From Triops longicaudatus (taxonomy: Eukaryota; Arthropoda; Branchiopoda; Notostraca; Triopsidae), in NCBI GenBank assembly GCA_022885665.1, contig JAGQDJ010000005.1, forward strand, positions 434,001 to 498,000: 64,000 bases of DNA, read 5' to 3'. Position numbers and translations under genes: made by a program. Of the stretch, positions 24,301 through 33,352 are shown in pieces (positions within the stretch are counted from its first letter, which is position 1; the number at the start of each line of letters is the position of its first letter). Below the pieces are notes generated by a model, which did no database searches, was not told the origin of the DNA, and saw nothing but the letters and a program-made list of their open reading frames with translations.

Positions 24301-27300
24301 TCCCTTCCTCCTGCTCAGCTTTATTTGTTTGCCAATCACGACTTAATGTCAACAACGAACATTTCCCCCCTGCGTTTCTGTGCCAGAACTTTATCAAAAC
24401 ATTTTTGAGTACGGTGTATTCCACAACCCAGGGGCATAAATTTCTAAGGTTTAATTTTAAACTTGTTTAAAGGGCGCAAAACGAACTGAGTGGAAAATTC
24501 AAACAGTTCTTCGGAGACTTTTCCCAGTGGATTTGACATTTATTTCATAATTGTGTTGATTACAGGCCATGGGTGAACCTTGCATTGTTGGTGGTATCGA
24601 TGTTAATTCCTGTGACGACGACTTTAAACTGAACGAACTGGTAATCACCTCTTTGAAAATTCTTGTTTTACTACGAACTACTTTCAGTCGTTTTCTTTAA
24701 ATAATTTTGTAAGTTAGTTGTTCATTTTAATTTAAATAATTACTGTTTAATATTTTACGGACGTACAAAATGTTTTTACAAATAATATTTATGTAGCGTG
24801 TGATCTATTGTGTTTGCAATATAAACAACACTGGTCCATGGAACTTGGCATACAAATATTTTTACAGTTCCTTTTATTATATTAAAGTATTTTACTTTTG
24901 ATTGCCTTGGAAAGAACTTGTCACTTGGGTACACACTGCGAATGTTTTATTCTTTGTCTTGTGATTTAGTTGGACAATTGCGACGATTATGAAACACGAC
25001 GCAAAATTCGTGCCCGCATTAAGCAAGTCTTGGCCGAGCAACAAGGTAAACGCCGATTCGTTAAGGCTGTTGACATAGCATGCATCATTTCTGTGTTCTC
25101 ATGTTTGTTCTTTTGATTTTAAACAGGTGAAGGATTCAGTCCATCCGTGGGGGAGGGTAAGTTAGACCTATCACGTTCTTCTTCCTCTTCCTCCTCCTCT
25201 TCTTCATCTTCCTCCTCCTCTTCTACTGGAGGGGAAACCACCTCGGCATCTTCTTTTCATTCTACCACGGGTGGTTTCCCCGATAATTTGAACTTGGCTG
25301 GTACTGGACCCGGCCCAGCGCTCTTTCCTCCTTCTACCCAAGAGCAAACCAGCAACCCGAGCAACGGTGGTTGTCCTCTCTCTGCCTTTGAACTAGACTC
25401 TGAACAATCAAATGACTTGAAAGAATCTTGGTTCGATTCCGGTACGGAATCGGGAGAAGATCGCACGCCTCCGCTTTCACAGCATCAACCTTGCCCAGAA
25501 TTGACGTCTTTCATGGAAGGGCTAAAAGTCTCTTTGGAACAGGCTACCAACACTATCACCACAGCAGCGGCAACGCAAACTTCTTTGCTGCCACCCCAAC
25601 CAGCCCAGCAAGTCAGTAATAACCCTCACAGTAGTGAATGTACTCCTCCAGTCGTTGACACGAGCTTCATCTCACATGTCGATACTATTTTGGGGACACT
25701 CAAACACTCCTTGCAAAGCGCCGCGAGTCCCGCTAACCCTTCGTCTACTTCAGCTCCTTCTTCACGTCCTGACTCCACCTCCTCCCCTGCCAAAAACGAT
25801 AGCAATCACCAATTACTGCAAAACTACATCGCCTCGGGCGGCTTGCAGGGCTCCGAGCCTTGGAATGTGGAACCCACGCGGCGGGATGAGCTCATTAACC
25901 TTATTAATCGCTTACAAGCTTCCCTGAAGGATGTTGTTAAAGAACCTAAGCCAGAAACGCCCTCAGATGCTGGCAGCAGCAGCGTCCCCAAACCTGGAGC
26001 AGTATCAGCCCCAGCTCACCAGGCGGTGAATGCTCCGCCACTTAAACCTGCGACCGAAGCCCCAATAGCGAATGTTCCGATTACTTCCAAACGTTCTTTC
26101 TCGAACGAACGACCTTTTCTCTTTCAATCCTATACCCCGAAACCTGTAGTCAAGCCTGTTTGGTGCAAAAATGGCTCCAGTAGTCCCTTAAAGCTAGAAA
26201 ACTCTCCATCTCCACGTCGGTTAGTAGAAAAGCCAGGAGCTAGGGGCAAATTTATCTTGCCCGACTTGAATAATGTGCCTTTACCTACACCCAAAACCCC
26301 TGAAGCGAAAACTAGTCCGGTGTGGAGCCCGAAACCTTTTTTCAAAGGGTTGAAATCGATGGAATCTGACAGTCAAACTCCGCCTATGTCGCCTTCTACT
26401 AGTTCTAGCTTGACACCTTCAGGCTCTACAAACAATGTTACTACAGCATCACTTACCTTCCAAGTGAATGTGAACCAGGCCAAGGGAATTACACTTAAAG
26501 TTGGTGAACTTAAAAGCGAAAACACTCCCAAAACACAACGCAAAATCATTGCAGCGGCTGCTCCCACCGAAGCGCCTGTCAATAACGAAAAAACATGCAA
26601 CAGCGATGTTGGTGACCACGCAATAGAGCAAGTTTCTGAGCGATCTGTCAATGAAGAAGCTACTCGTAAAACCAAAGAATCCAAATCTATGCCTTGGAAG
26701 GTCAAATTAGCTAGAAAGAAGCAAGAAAGGTCACTAACACTAGGAAATGAGACTAATGCTACGTTTGATCTGCGTAAATCGCTACAAAGCGCGGCGTCCA
26801 GGCGGTCACAGGAAGATTTACGGCTTCTGAAAGAAGCCACGGGCGGTCACGTGGCACCATCGTTTGAATATCAGTTAGGTCGTGTGAGCTTGTTAGAAGC
26901 CCAGGATGCGATACAACCCCCTGCGCCTGTAATGACCCATAATTTTCCCCTGTTTAAACAAAAGTCTCTGGGAGACTTGTACACTTCGTCGCCCAAGCCT
27001 TTTACGCAGTTTAAAACGTCAGGAAATATAACGGCAGAGCCTCTCTTGCCACGCTCCTTGTCCTTCCCGGTAGAATTCAAAGCCCCGCTGGGAAAAACTC
27101 TTTCTTGTGAGGAAGAAACTCAACAAGATGAGCCTACTTCGACTGTCAAAACTTCTGAAATAAATATAGTAGCCGAGAAGCCAACTGCAGTCGTGCTAGA
27201 AATAAATCTTGAGAACAATGAAGAAGCAACGGCTGGGAAGGTAATCACGGAAATCGAGTTGCCCGAAGCTGAAATTGAAACTTTGACGACCATTAAAGAA

Positions 27301-30300
27301 ACTTCCGATTTGCAAAATGAAAATCAGCTTGTAGAGAGTCAATCAACGGAGCGGCGAACCGGACGCGCCCCTTTGCGACGTCAAATTGCGGTTGAAACCA
27401 ACGTCACAAAAGCCAACCCGATCGACACAAGTAATTCGAGAATCTCCTTATCCGATCCTAGTACTTCCTTGTTTACGGAAGTCGAATCGATCCAAATAGC
27501 TATCCACAAGGCGGCCATTAAGAAGCAACTGTCGGTAGAAAAGTTGCGTCGGGAAAGTAGTGATATGTTAAGTCCTCCAGTCCAGGTCGAGCGTAAATCC
27601 TTGGCTGCGCCAGCAGAACCGAAAACTATAATCGAAGTTCAAGAGATCTCTCCTACTGTGCCGGAAATTCCCTCACCCCGCGAAAAGTCACCGGTTAAGA
27701 TCACAGAAGGGAGCATTCCTATTAGCGAAGCTGTCCGCAGCAAAGCTGAAGCGCCAGTAACGATAGATTCGACACCAAAGATCGTTGCTGCTCCAAGTCT
27801 TCCCCAAGCTGAACCCATAATCGAAACTGTCGTTTCCTCAACGGGTCAGCAAGGCACTTCTCTCATGTCGACGGTATCCAAGGAACCTGAGCCCCGAAAA
27901 CAGTTAAAGTACCGTCGGCGTGAAGATAGCCGCATAGCAGCACGGCGCGCTAACACCATCGCCATTCCTCGCAGTTATAAAGAAACCAGCGCAGAGCTAG
28001 GAATTCCTAGCGCCAAATTTGCTCCTGCTTTTGTTCCCAAGACGGACTTTGACCGTAAGTTCCAATCGTTCTTAACCCAGAATAATAACAACAATAGTTC
28101 TGCAACGCCGGTGTACCGCAACCCAAGCGTCTCCATGTGGACCAGTAAGTTCTCTAACTTGAAGTGCGCCTTTGAAAACAAGAGTCAAGACACGGACGAC
28201 TGCAGTCGTCGATTCAGCGCTTTGATACCTGAAAACAATGCCTTGGCAGCAGGCCCAGCCTCACCAAGTGTCCCCAAACACAATGCGTTGTTTGCCAAGT
28301 TGCCCACGCAACCCATTGCACAACAGCCGGTAGTTCCTCATAAGCAGGAAGCTATCCCTTCTGAAGAAACTACCTTCAAGGCCAAGAAAACTGTAGAACT
28401 GTCCATCCAACCCAAGATTGCTGCTGCACCGTCTGCTCCAGTTAAAAAATTCCCCACTCCTCTTTCCGCTCCAGTTCAACTCGCTAGACCTGACCCCGTT
28501 TTCCCACCTCGTGTTGCCCCAACGGCGACCAAATTAGAACCGTCCCAACCGAGTCAAGAAATTTCTCTGACTCCCAAGTCGGTGCCAAATTGGCCATCGC
28601 AACATTCGATAAGCTCCATTTCCGCCACGACGCAATCTGTCCTAAAAGCTCCTGCCTTGAAAACACCAGGTCCGGCTATCCACGTCATTGTCGCCAAAAA
28701 CACTGGTGAAGTAGTCGTCCAGCCGTCACAAATCAAACTCGTCAGCAGCAACAATGACAGTAATGTACCAGTCACGGCTCCACAGCCCAAGGTTTGCGCC
28801 CAAGTACGCCCCTATAATTTTCAAGACTCAACGAAGCAACCGTCTCGTCCTGTAACGAAGACCAGTGTACAAGCATCCCAACCCTTAATGGATGAAAGTC
28901 GAACCTTTAAGCCCATCGCCCCACCCACGGGTCAATTAGAAGTCTCGGTACCGCGTCCGCTGTCATTAGTCGTGCAACCTACGGCCCAAAAACTCGCCGA
29001 ATTTCCTAAACCCACTCCAACCAATCTAAAAAGCAAGCCGGCACAGCTAGAGAAGCCGACTCCAGTCAAAACCCAAGTAGTACCAGAAATACCCCGAATG
29101 AAACAACCGGCTCCTGTGGCCACAACAGCACCACCGGCGAGTTTGACAGTATCCAAATCTTCGCCTACCAAAACCCCACCGACTCGCCCACGTTCTTTGG
29201 CTGTCAAAGACCTTGGTCGTTCGCTTTCGTCGGCCAGGAGTGCGTCTAGTGACAGCCGCGATGAGCGCGATGCACATCTGGGTGATGACGAAGCGTCTAG
29301 CGAGCTGTCTGATATTGACGACGACGATGAAGTCCGAGATTCTCAGCAGTCGCCGCGTAAACCATTGGTGCTACCGGGCAAAGGCTCCGCCATCCAAAAT
29401 CTTAGCAAGATTCTTCACAAGTTTTCTTCCTTGGATGAAGATACGCCCCCCAACACCTCGTCAGAAAAACTTGCGCCGGCACCACTGGGCTCGAAATCTT
29501 GTTGGTCACCCATTTCCCGCTCAGCAAGCGGCGTCATCGAGCGTCCCAAGCTCGCAGAGCAGGCTTATTCCATTTCGCGCACTGCAAGTGCGTCGAACGC
29601 AACGGACATGCGAAAAGCACCGTTGCCAGAGTTTCACCCTGAAAGGATCACTAGCCAGCCTTTCATTCCTGGCGATACCCTTACCGGCATAGCTGCCTCC
29701 TCCAGCTTCCACAAACTGCCCCAAGAGCCCGATGATCACGCTAGTCCGCTTAGTCGTACTCCATCAACGTCCCGTATTCATCAAAGAATTGCCAATTTGG
29801 AACAAGAAATAAGCAAATTGAAACGAGCACCTTCGCCCCCCAAATCTTCACCTAGTGACGATTCAGCTGGTGGCGGGGGTAATAGTGCCGTCCCACGTCG
29901 ACGTCCCCAATCTCTAGTCTTACCTTCGTTGAAGGACCAACACGCTAGTCTAACTCAGTCGAGTCTTAAGATCGATGCTGGACCCCGCGAGAAGCTATCG
30001 CCTCGTGGGCGTCCAGTGTCGTCAAGTTTTAGTCAGTTTAAGCAACACTTTCCTCCTAAGCAATACGAGGCCTCAATGTCTCCAGAGAGCGCCGAGAAGA
30101 AGCAGCAAGAGGTCTTGGCCTTTTTCGCAAACGCTGCCAGTTCTATGGTAGAAAGTCCGAAAGCCATTCAGAAATCGGCTAGCTCGACAGTTATTCATTC
30201 AAGCTCGACTTCGGTTGCGAGCCGGTCTTCTGTTTCTGTTAATCAAACGTACAGTACCCAAGCTTTCCCACCCTCGTCCCAACGCGTGCACACTGAAAGT

Positions 30301-33031
30301 GTCGTTCCTCGCCCTGTCCAACCGCAACCTAGCCCTCGACCTACTAACCATCCCACAGTAGCACCCACCACCAACAAGCCACCGCTGCGCTTATTGTCTC
30401 AGTTAAGTTTTGAGGGAGACATGGACTTTTCCGACATCGATGACGCTTTTGAGAAAATACTGGCCGACGTGGACCAAATCCCTTCTCTCGCTAGTGAGTA
30501 CTCTCGCGTGACAAAATGGCGCATGCTAAAAAAAAATCCCCCACAACACCAGTCTCGCTCCCTCGCCTCGTGTGTACTCATTGAGCGACTCTTGAGTTTA
30601 TTTGCATCTGATATTGAAGATGCCCTTCCATTTGAACACTATCTGGCATCCCATTTCGCATGGCTCTTAAACATTGTTGCAAAAATTATTAAGGCCAGGA
30701 AAATGAAACAAAAGCGCGAAATCTCCTCCAGCATGAGTAGAAACCAGCGCCAAGCGCAGCTAGCGATAAGCTTCTGAAACTAATTTTGCCAGCTGTGCCT
30801 TTAAGTTTGCGCCAAAGGCTGGATTCTCAACTTGAGAATCCCATTTAGAGTCGCACTAATTTCTTACAGTAGTATTGTTATGGCAAAAAATTTAGTGCTA
30901 CATGAGGCCAAATAGGATTCGCTATATTCCAGTTTAGTTTGATGACGTTATATTTTATCTTCTGTTTACCAAATAACTAACCGCAACCTGATCTTGAACA
31001 TTCCTAAAGAAGTTAAGCTTGGACATTTTTCTAATACTTATTTCTCCTCTAGGTGATAGTGTAACTCGTCGCACGAGCAACAGTGTCACTTCGCAGAACG
31101 AAGGTAACTTTATACCCATGAACCGCTTCCTTTTTACTCATTGAAAATTTCTTTCGTTCCAGTAATTACGCAAAGGTCCAGCTTCTCGTCAAGTTCTTTC
31201 CGTTCGACAAGTAAAGGTAAATCGAAACTGCCTGCAACACGTGAGAATTCTTCATAATTAAATTTTCAAAATTAAGGTCCCGGAAACTCTGCCTTTGCCA
31301 AATTTCAACAATTGGATCAATCAGCGGCCAAAACGCCGAGGTAGGCGTTTTTCAGCGCGAAAAAAAAAAACTTTACCATCCGCGTTCTTTTGCTTGGTTA
31401 ATGCAACGTTTTATGATTTTATTTTTCCTAAAAAGAAGCTTGTAATAATAATATTTTATTGGAATCCCTTTATCTTGTTGCTAACCTTTAAATTTTACAA
31501 CAAACAAAATTTTATCTAACCCACATTTAGTAAATAATTAATATTCAACGCATGGAGTTGCTGTGATAGGACTACGATAGCATATTTTTATTTCTTCTTC
31601 CCCAACTAACCTGCCATATGTTATTTTCCGCGGTTATGGGATTTGAGCTTGGAAACTCATCTATAAAGCCATTTTAAAGTAATATAGATCAATAGCCGTT
31701 TATATTTCGTGCAATTTGTCGGATTTCAGTTATTATACGCGGAAAAAATTCGAAAACGATTATTAGGAAATTTTTTTTCTCCAGATAGAAAATTGTAACG
31801 AGACACACGTATGTGATCTTGCATATTTTTGACGTATATATTTCACCCTGTGCTTAAATTAGCCCCCACCTTGTCCACCCTTCTTATCCTGTGGTCCGCC
31901 TCAACGTTGCCTCAATTAAGAATCAGATTTTGTCTTTTTGTCAGCGGTGCACCCAAGGATATCAGGTGCGTCTCCCCCCAACACAAATGAAACATTTTAT
32001 TAAAATATCCAGCTTTTTGGGGTGTTGGGGTTCTTTTTTGTTGTTGACGTTGGCTTTTGCCGTGACTGGAATTATTTTCCAAAAATACAGCTTTTTTGTG
32101 CATGGGAATCTTCTGATTGTGACGACAACCAATTCTTTGCGCGTTTGTGCGTGTGTTCATGGATGGTCAGACTCACCCCCGTTGTTGAAATTCTTACAAC
32201 AACAACGAAGAAGTACTTGAGCACGGTATGCACACGGCATGTAGTGCAAAATTTTTCAATCCAAAAGTTCTATCCTTTGAATTTGACAACCAAAAAAAGA
32301 AAGAAAAAGTGCGAAAAAGATTCTACCAATCGGTTGGGGCATGGTGGGCGGGGCTTCTTTGTATTTCTTCTTGCAGATTGGGCCAACTCGCTCGTTTCTC
32401 TTCCGTGACCTCTTCAACGTCAGGAACTCATGTGGTCCGCTCTGCTTCAGATGTCAAGGATCTGCTGCTCAAGTGGTGTCAAGCACGAACTCGCGGTTAT
32501 CAGGTTATTTTTTTTCTTTTTTTTTTTTTTTTTGCTTTTTCTGTCCCCTTTTGCAGCTTTCTTCGGGAGTCCCGTTGTTTCGGAAGAGTTGTGCGCCTAT
32601 CGCCTAGCGCATTTCCTTTCCCCTTCCGCGATCATGTGTTTTGAAAGCTATAAAGGAAGTTGTAATGCCATTAACTAGAGAAATGTTTGATAATACCGTT
32701 AGAACGTCGCGATTGAAAACTTCAGCAGCAGTTGGAGCAGCGGATTAGCGTTTTGCGCCCTCATTCATCACTTTTACCCCGATGCCTTTGATTACACTCA
32801 ACTAAAACCGGAAAACCGTCGCCAAAATTTTGAATTGGCCTTCAGAGTTGCTGAGTAAGCTTTCGTAACAATAACGGAGATATCTTAATGGTCGGAAATT
32901 GGACTTTCAGGGAAAAAGCTGGCATTGCTCCTTTGTTGGATGTGGAAGATATGGTGTTTATGGCTCGGCCGGACTGGAAATGCGTTTTCACTTACGTTCA
33001 GAGTATTTATCGACGCCTCAAAGATGAATAA
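12206..33031 (+). CDS. SMTN: Giant smoothelin-like actin-associated protein (whole gene, 21 coding exons)
   Basis: Smoothelins bind actin and act in contractile or cytoskeletal structures. Coding exons read from the sequence: 12206-12337, 12733-17463, 17550-18456, 18558-18797, 18860-18988, 19072-19164, 19253-19540, 19650-20347, 20582-21839, 21902-22357 (probable 84-base intron 21980-22063), 22826-22992, 23391-23528, 24566-24640, 24970-25045, 25127-30493, 31053-31103, 31163-31216, 31277-31340, then either 31863-31965 or 32377-32503, 32703-32854 and 32911-33031. Every junction is GT-AG and phases close to the TAA, giving about 5,079 residues with the second alternative exon. Three smoothelin domains lie near residues 35-75, 1610-1650 and 3065-3105, and one CH domain covers the last ~110 residues. 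The rest is Ser/Pro/Thr-rich and probably disordered. Vertebrate smoothelin is about 900 residues, so this is a greatly expanded member. The start codon is the first in-frame ATG after the acceptor at 12188. Confidence 0.88.
12733..17463 (+). CDS. SMTN: Smoothelin-like gene, large exon 2 (1,577 codons)
   Basis: The exon opens with the second half of smoothelin domain 1 (WQSTEDFAEKRRIRTRMYKL), joined in phase 0 to the previous exon. Residues of about 330-727 carry four degenerate copies of a 70-80-residue unit with an EERR.SRRETSDGKT core. Downstream is a long, highly charged, Ser/Pro/Lys-rich stretch with many SP and TP sites and likely no fold. Near 16.25-16.43 kb is a more ordered-looking block containing TKTVEYTKVYRVRDDDKPW and CENCEIHGHKKHKE. 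It ends EDVPLLEQM with donor GTAAGT: the first half of smoothelin domain 2. The frame runs 18 bases into the intron to a stop; that tail is not coding. Confidence 0.9.
13588..14778 (+). repeat. Four-fold degenerate protein repeat in smoothelin-like exon 2
   Basis: Units start near 13588, 13879, 14224 and 14569. Each has a basic/acidic core (EEQRQTSRRETTDGKT; EESRRVSQRETSDGKT; EERRRVSRQQMDD; EEEREVTRRETSDGKL), a middle E(V/T)..(E/I).(I/V)R segment, and an end resembling TKTTI.DS.G.I.DE.E. Unit spacing is 97-115 residues. DNA identity is low, so the duplications are old. Confidence 0.8.
17550..18456 (+). CDS. SMTN: Smoothelin-like gene, exon 3 (smoothelin domain 2 and a 62-residue duplication)
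   Basis: The exon starts in phase 0 with the second half of smoothelin domain 2 (LDTATNYDDRSRIRAQIR). It then contains two nearly identical 62-residue units (17694-17879 and 17880-18065) beginning ETPNQRK and ending VRKPST, followed by repeated (V/A)PWR(R/K) (S/T) motifs. It ends in phase 1 at the GTAAGG donor after CAATTGCCAG. The frame continues to 18515 only by reading into the intron. Confidence 0.88.
17694..18065 (+). repeat. Tandem direct repeat, two 186-base units
   Basis: Units 17694-17879 and 17880-18065 are in frame and nearly identical, encoding two 62-residue copies with about nine amino-acid differences by eye (for example KSSSKPSD versus KHLSRPSD). There is no insertion or deletion between copies. 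Confidence 0.92.
18558..19540 (+). CDS. SMTN: Smoothelin-like gene, exons 4-7 (short repeat-bearing phase-1 exons)
   Basis: Four small exons, 18558-18797, 18860-18988, 19072-19164 and 19253-19540, all begin and end in phase 1. Exons 4 and 5 each carry one copy of a GPTD..G.PLFGL.A motif. Exon 6 carries SPNLHAIIRKHED and exon 7 two copies of DRSQPL..II.(K/R)H. Each is short, symmetrical and skippable without frameshift, which makes exon duplication and alternative splicing plausible. I do not recognise these motifs from a named domain. Confidence 0.8.
19650..21839 (+). CDS. SMTN: Smoothelin-like gene, exons 8-9 (Ser/Pro/Thr-rich)
   Basis: Exons 19650-20347 (phase 1 in, 0 out) and 20582-21839 (0 in, 1 out) encode low-complexity sequence rich in Pro, Ser, Thr and Arg with recurrent RRPSQ, PVTKRP and APWRR motifs. 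The RRPS-type sites would suit basophilic kinases, but that is inference. No fold is apparent. The end of exon 9 has a more conserved-looking GSIRALAQKFLENGDSS block, possibly a short amphipathic helix. Confidence 0.85.
21902..23528 (+). CDS. SMTN: Smoothelin-like gene, exons 10-12
   Basis: Exons 21902-22357, 22826-22992 and 23391-23528. The first probably contains an 84-base intron at 21980-22063, which is in frame and stop-free. Exon 11 begins in phase 1, has an ordered-looking segment (ARSLLNKFLGAQVIVQSMDP) and ends in SVNVSDDGK. Exon 12 is a Ser/Thr-rich 46-codon exon ending in TFKSHTITQ. No named domain was recognised. Confidence 0.8.
24566..25045 (+). CDS. SMTN: Smoothelin-like gene, exons 13-14 (smoothelin domain 3)
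   Basis: Exon 24566-24640 ends with CDDDFKLNEL and exon 24970-25045 opens with LDNCDDYETRRKIRARIK. Joined in phase 0 they form the third smoothelin domain. The split lies at the same position and phase as in domains 1 and 2. The exon ends in phase 1 after CAACAAG. Confidence 0.88.
25127..30493 (+). CDS. SMTN: Smoothelin-like gene, giant exon 15 (1,789 codons)
   Basis: This 5,367-base exon enters in phase 1 and leaves in phase 1 (GCTA, then gtgagt). It encodes Ser/Pro/Ala-rich sequence with a pure serine run near its start (about 25171-25230). Short ordered-looking segments include LINLINRLQASLKDVV, MPWKVKLARKKQERS, DRKFQSFLTQ, VSMWTSKFSNLKCAFENKS, GSAIQNLSKILHKFSSL and a predicted coiled coil RIHQRIANLEQEISKLKR. 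It ends with SFEGDMDFSDIDDAFEKIL. Such islands in a disordered chain may be protein-binding motifs; this is inference. The open frame continues to a TGA at 30777 only by intron read-through. Confidence 0.88.
25171..25230 (+). repeat. Serine-coding simple repeat
   Basis: Mixed TCT/TCC/TCA codons encode a run of about 18 serines at the start of giant exon 15, with mixed codons suggesting a maintained serine tract rather than recent slippage. Confidence 0.8.
31053..31340 (+). CDS. SMTN: Smoothelin-like gene, micro-exons 16-18
   Basis: Three small exons, 31053-31103 (51 bases), 31163-31216 (54) and 31277-31340 (64), link the giant exon to the CH domain. They encode a Ser/Thr/Arg-rich linker (SDSVTRRTSNSVTSQNE, then VITQRSSFSSSSFRSTSK). 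The first two are symmetrical in phase 1 and could be skipped in frame. The third leaves in phase 2, matching both alternative exons downstream. Confidence 0.75.
31863..31965 (+). CDS. SMTN: Alternative CH-domain exon A
   Basis: This exon follows an acceptor (AG 31861-31862) and ends CAG with donor GTGCGT. Entered in phase 2 it reads SPHLVHPSYPVVRLNV, then SIKNQILSFCQRCTQGYQ. It aligns with the C-terminal part of exon B at 32377-32503 (shared VVR, CQ, T, GYQ). Both enter in phase 2 and leave in phase 0. It supplies an alternative first helix of the CH domain. It was not captured by a long open frame and rests on this reading. Confidence 0.68.
32377..32503 (+). CDS. SMTN: Alternative CH-domain exon B (canonical)
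   Basis: The acceptor is a good pyrimidine tract ending ttgcag at 32376; the donor follows CAG at 32503. Entered in phase 2 it reads RLGQLARFSSVTSS and then SDVKDLLLKWCQARTRGYQ, the classic first helix of a smoothelin-type CH domain with the conserved Trp. It joins the next exon in phase 0 to give GYQNVAIENFSSSW. Confidence 0.85.
32703..33031 (+). CDS. SMTN: Smoothelin-like gene, last two exons (CH domain core and C terminus)
   Basis: Exon 32703-32854 encodes NVAIENFSSSWSSGLAFCAL and IHHFYPDAFDYTQLKPENRR, and exon 32911-33031 encodes GIAPLLDVEDMV and PDWKCVFTYVQSIYRRLKDE before the TAA. The NFSSSW, LAFCALIH, DAFDY, N.R.NFE.AF and LLDVEDM motifs are diagnostic of the type-2 CH domain of smoothelins. 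The protein ends right after the last CH helix, as in the family. Confidence 0.93.
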
Positions 33032-33245
33032 AATGACAACAATCATTTGAAGAAAAATTATTGCTTATACCCTATCTCGCAATGCTTCTCAATTCCTATT
33101 ATTTCGCCGCTTTCGTACAATGGGTAAATTGTGCAAAAGGGAAAGAAAAATGAATATCTTGTAGCTGAAAGTATTTTTCCTTGCCTGATAAGCAAGAAGT
33201 ATAATACTAGAGACTGTTTTTTGTTGGATTTATGACATTTCTATG

Positions 33246-33251
33246 AATAAA
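33246..33251 (+). terminator. Poly(A) signal of the smoothelin-like gene
   Basis: AATAAA lies 215 bases after the stop codon, about 100 bases before the stop codon of the oppositely oriented PAGR1 gene. Confidence 0.65.
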
Positions 33252-33352
33252 AAAGTTATACGCAGAGCCAGCTTCTAAGTAATTTTCTGTAAAGAATTAT
33301 TATCACGTGTATAAAAAAGACATTTTACAAAGAAGGAGAGCACTGGAAAGGG

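Noticed and set aside
30494..30777. Open frame continuing past the giant smoothelin-like exon to a TGA
   Set aside because: A good donor (GTGAGT) at 30494 joins in frame to 31053 and leads to the CH domain; the extension is best read as intron, at most a retained-intron isoform.
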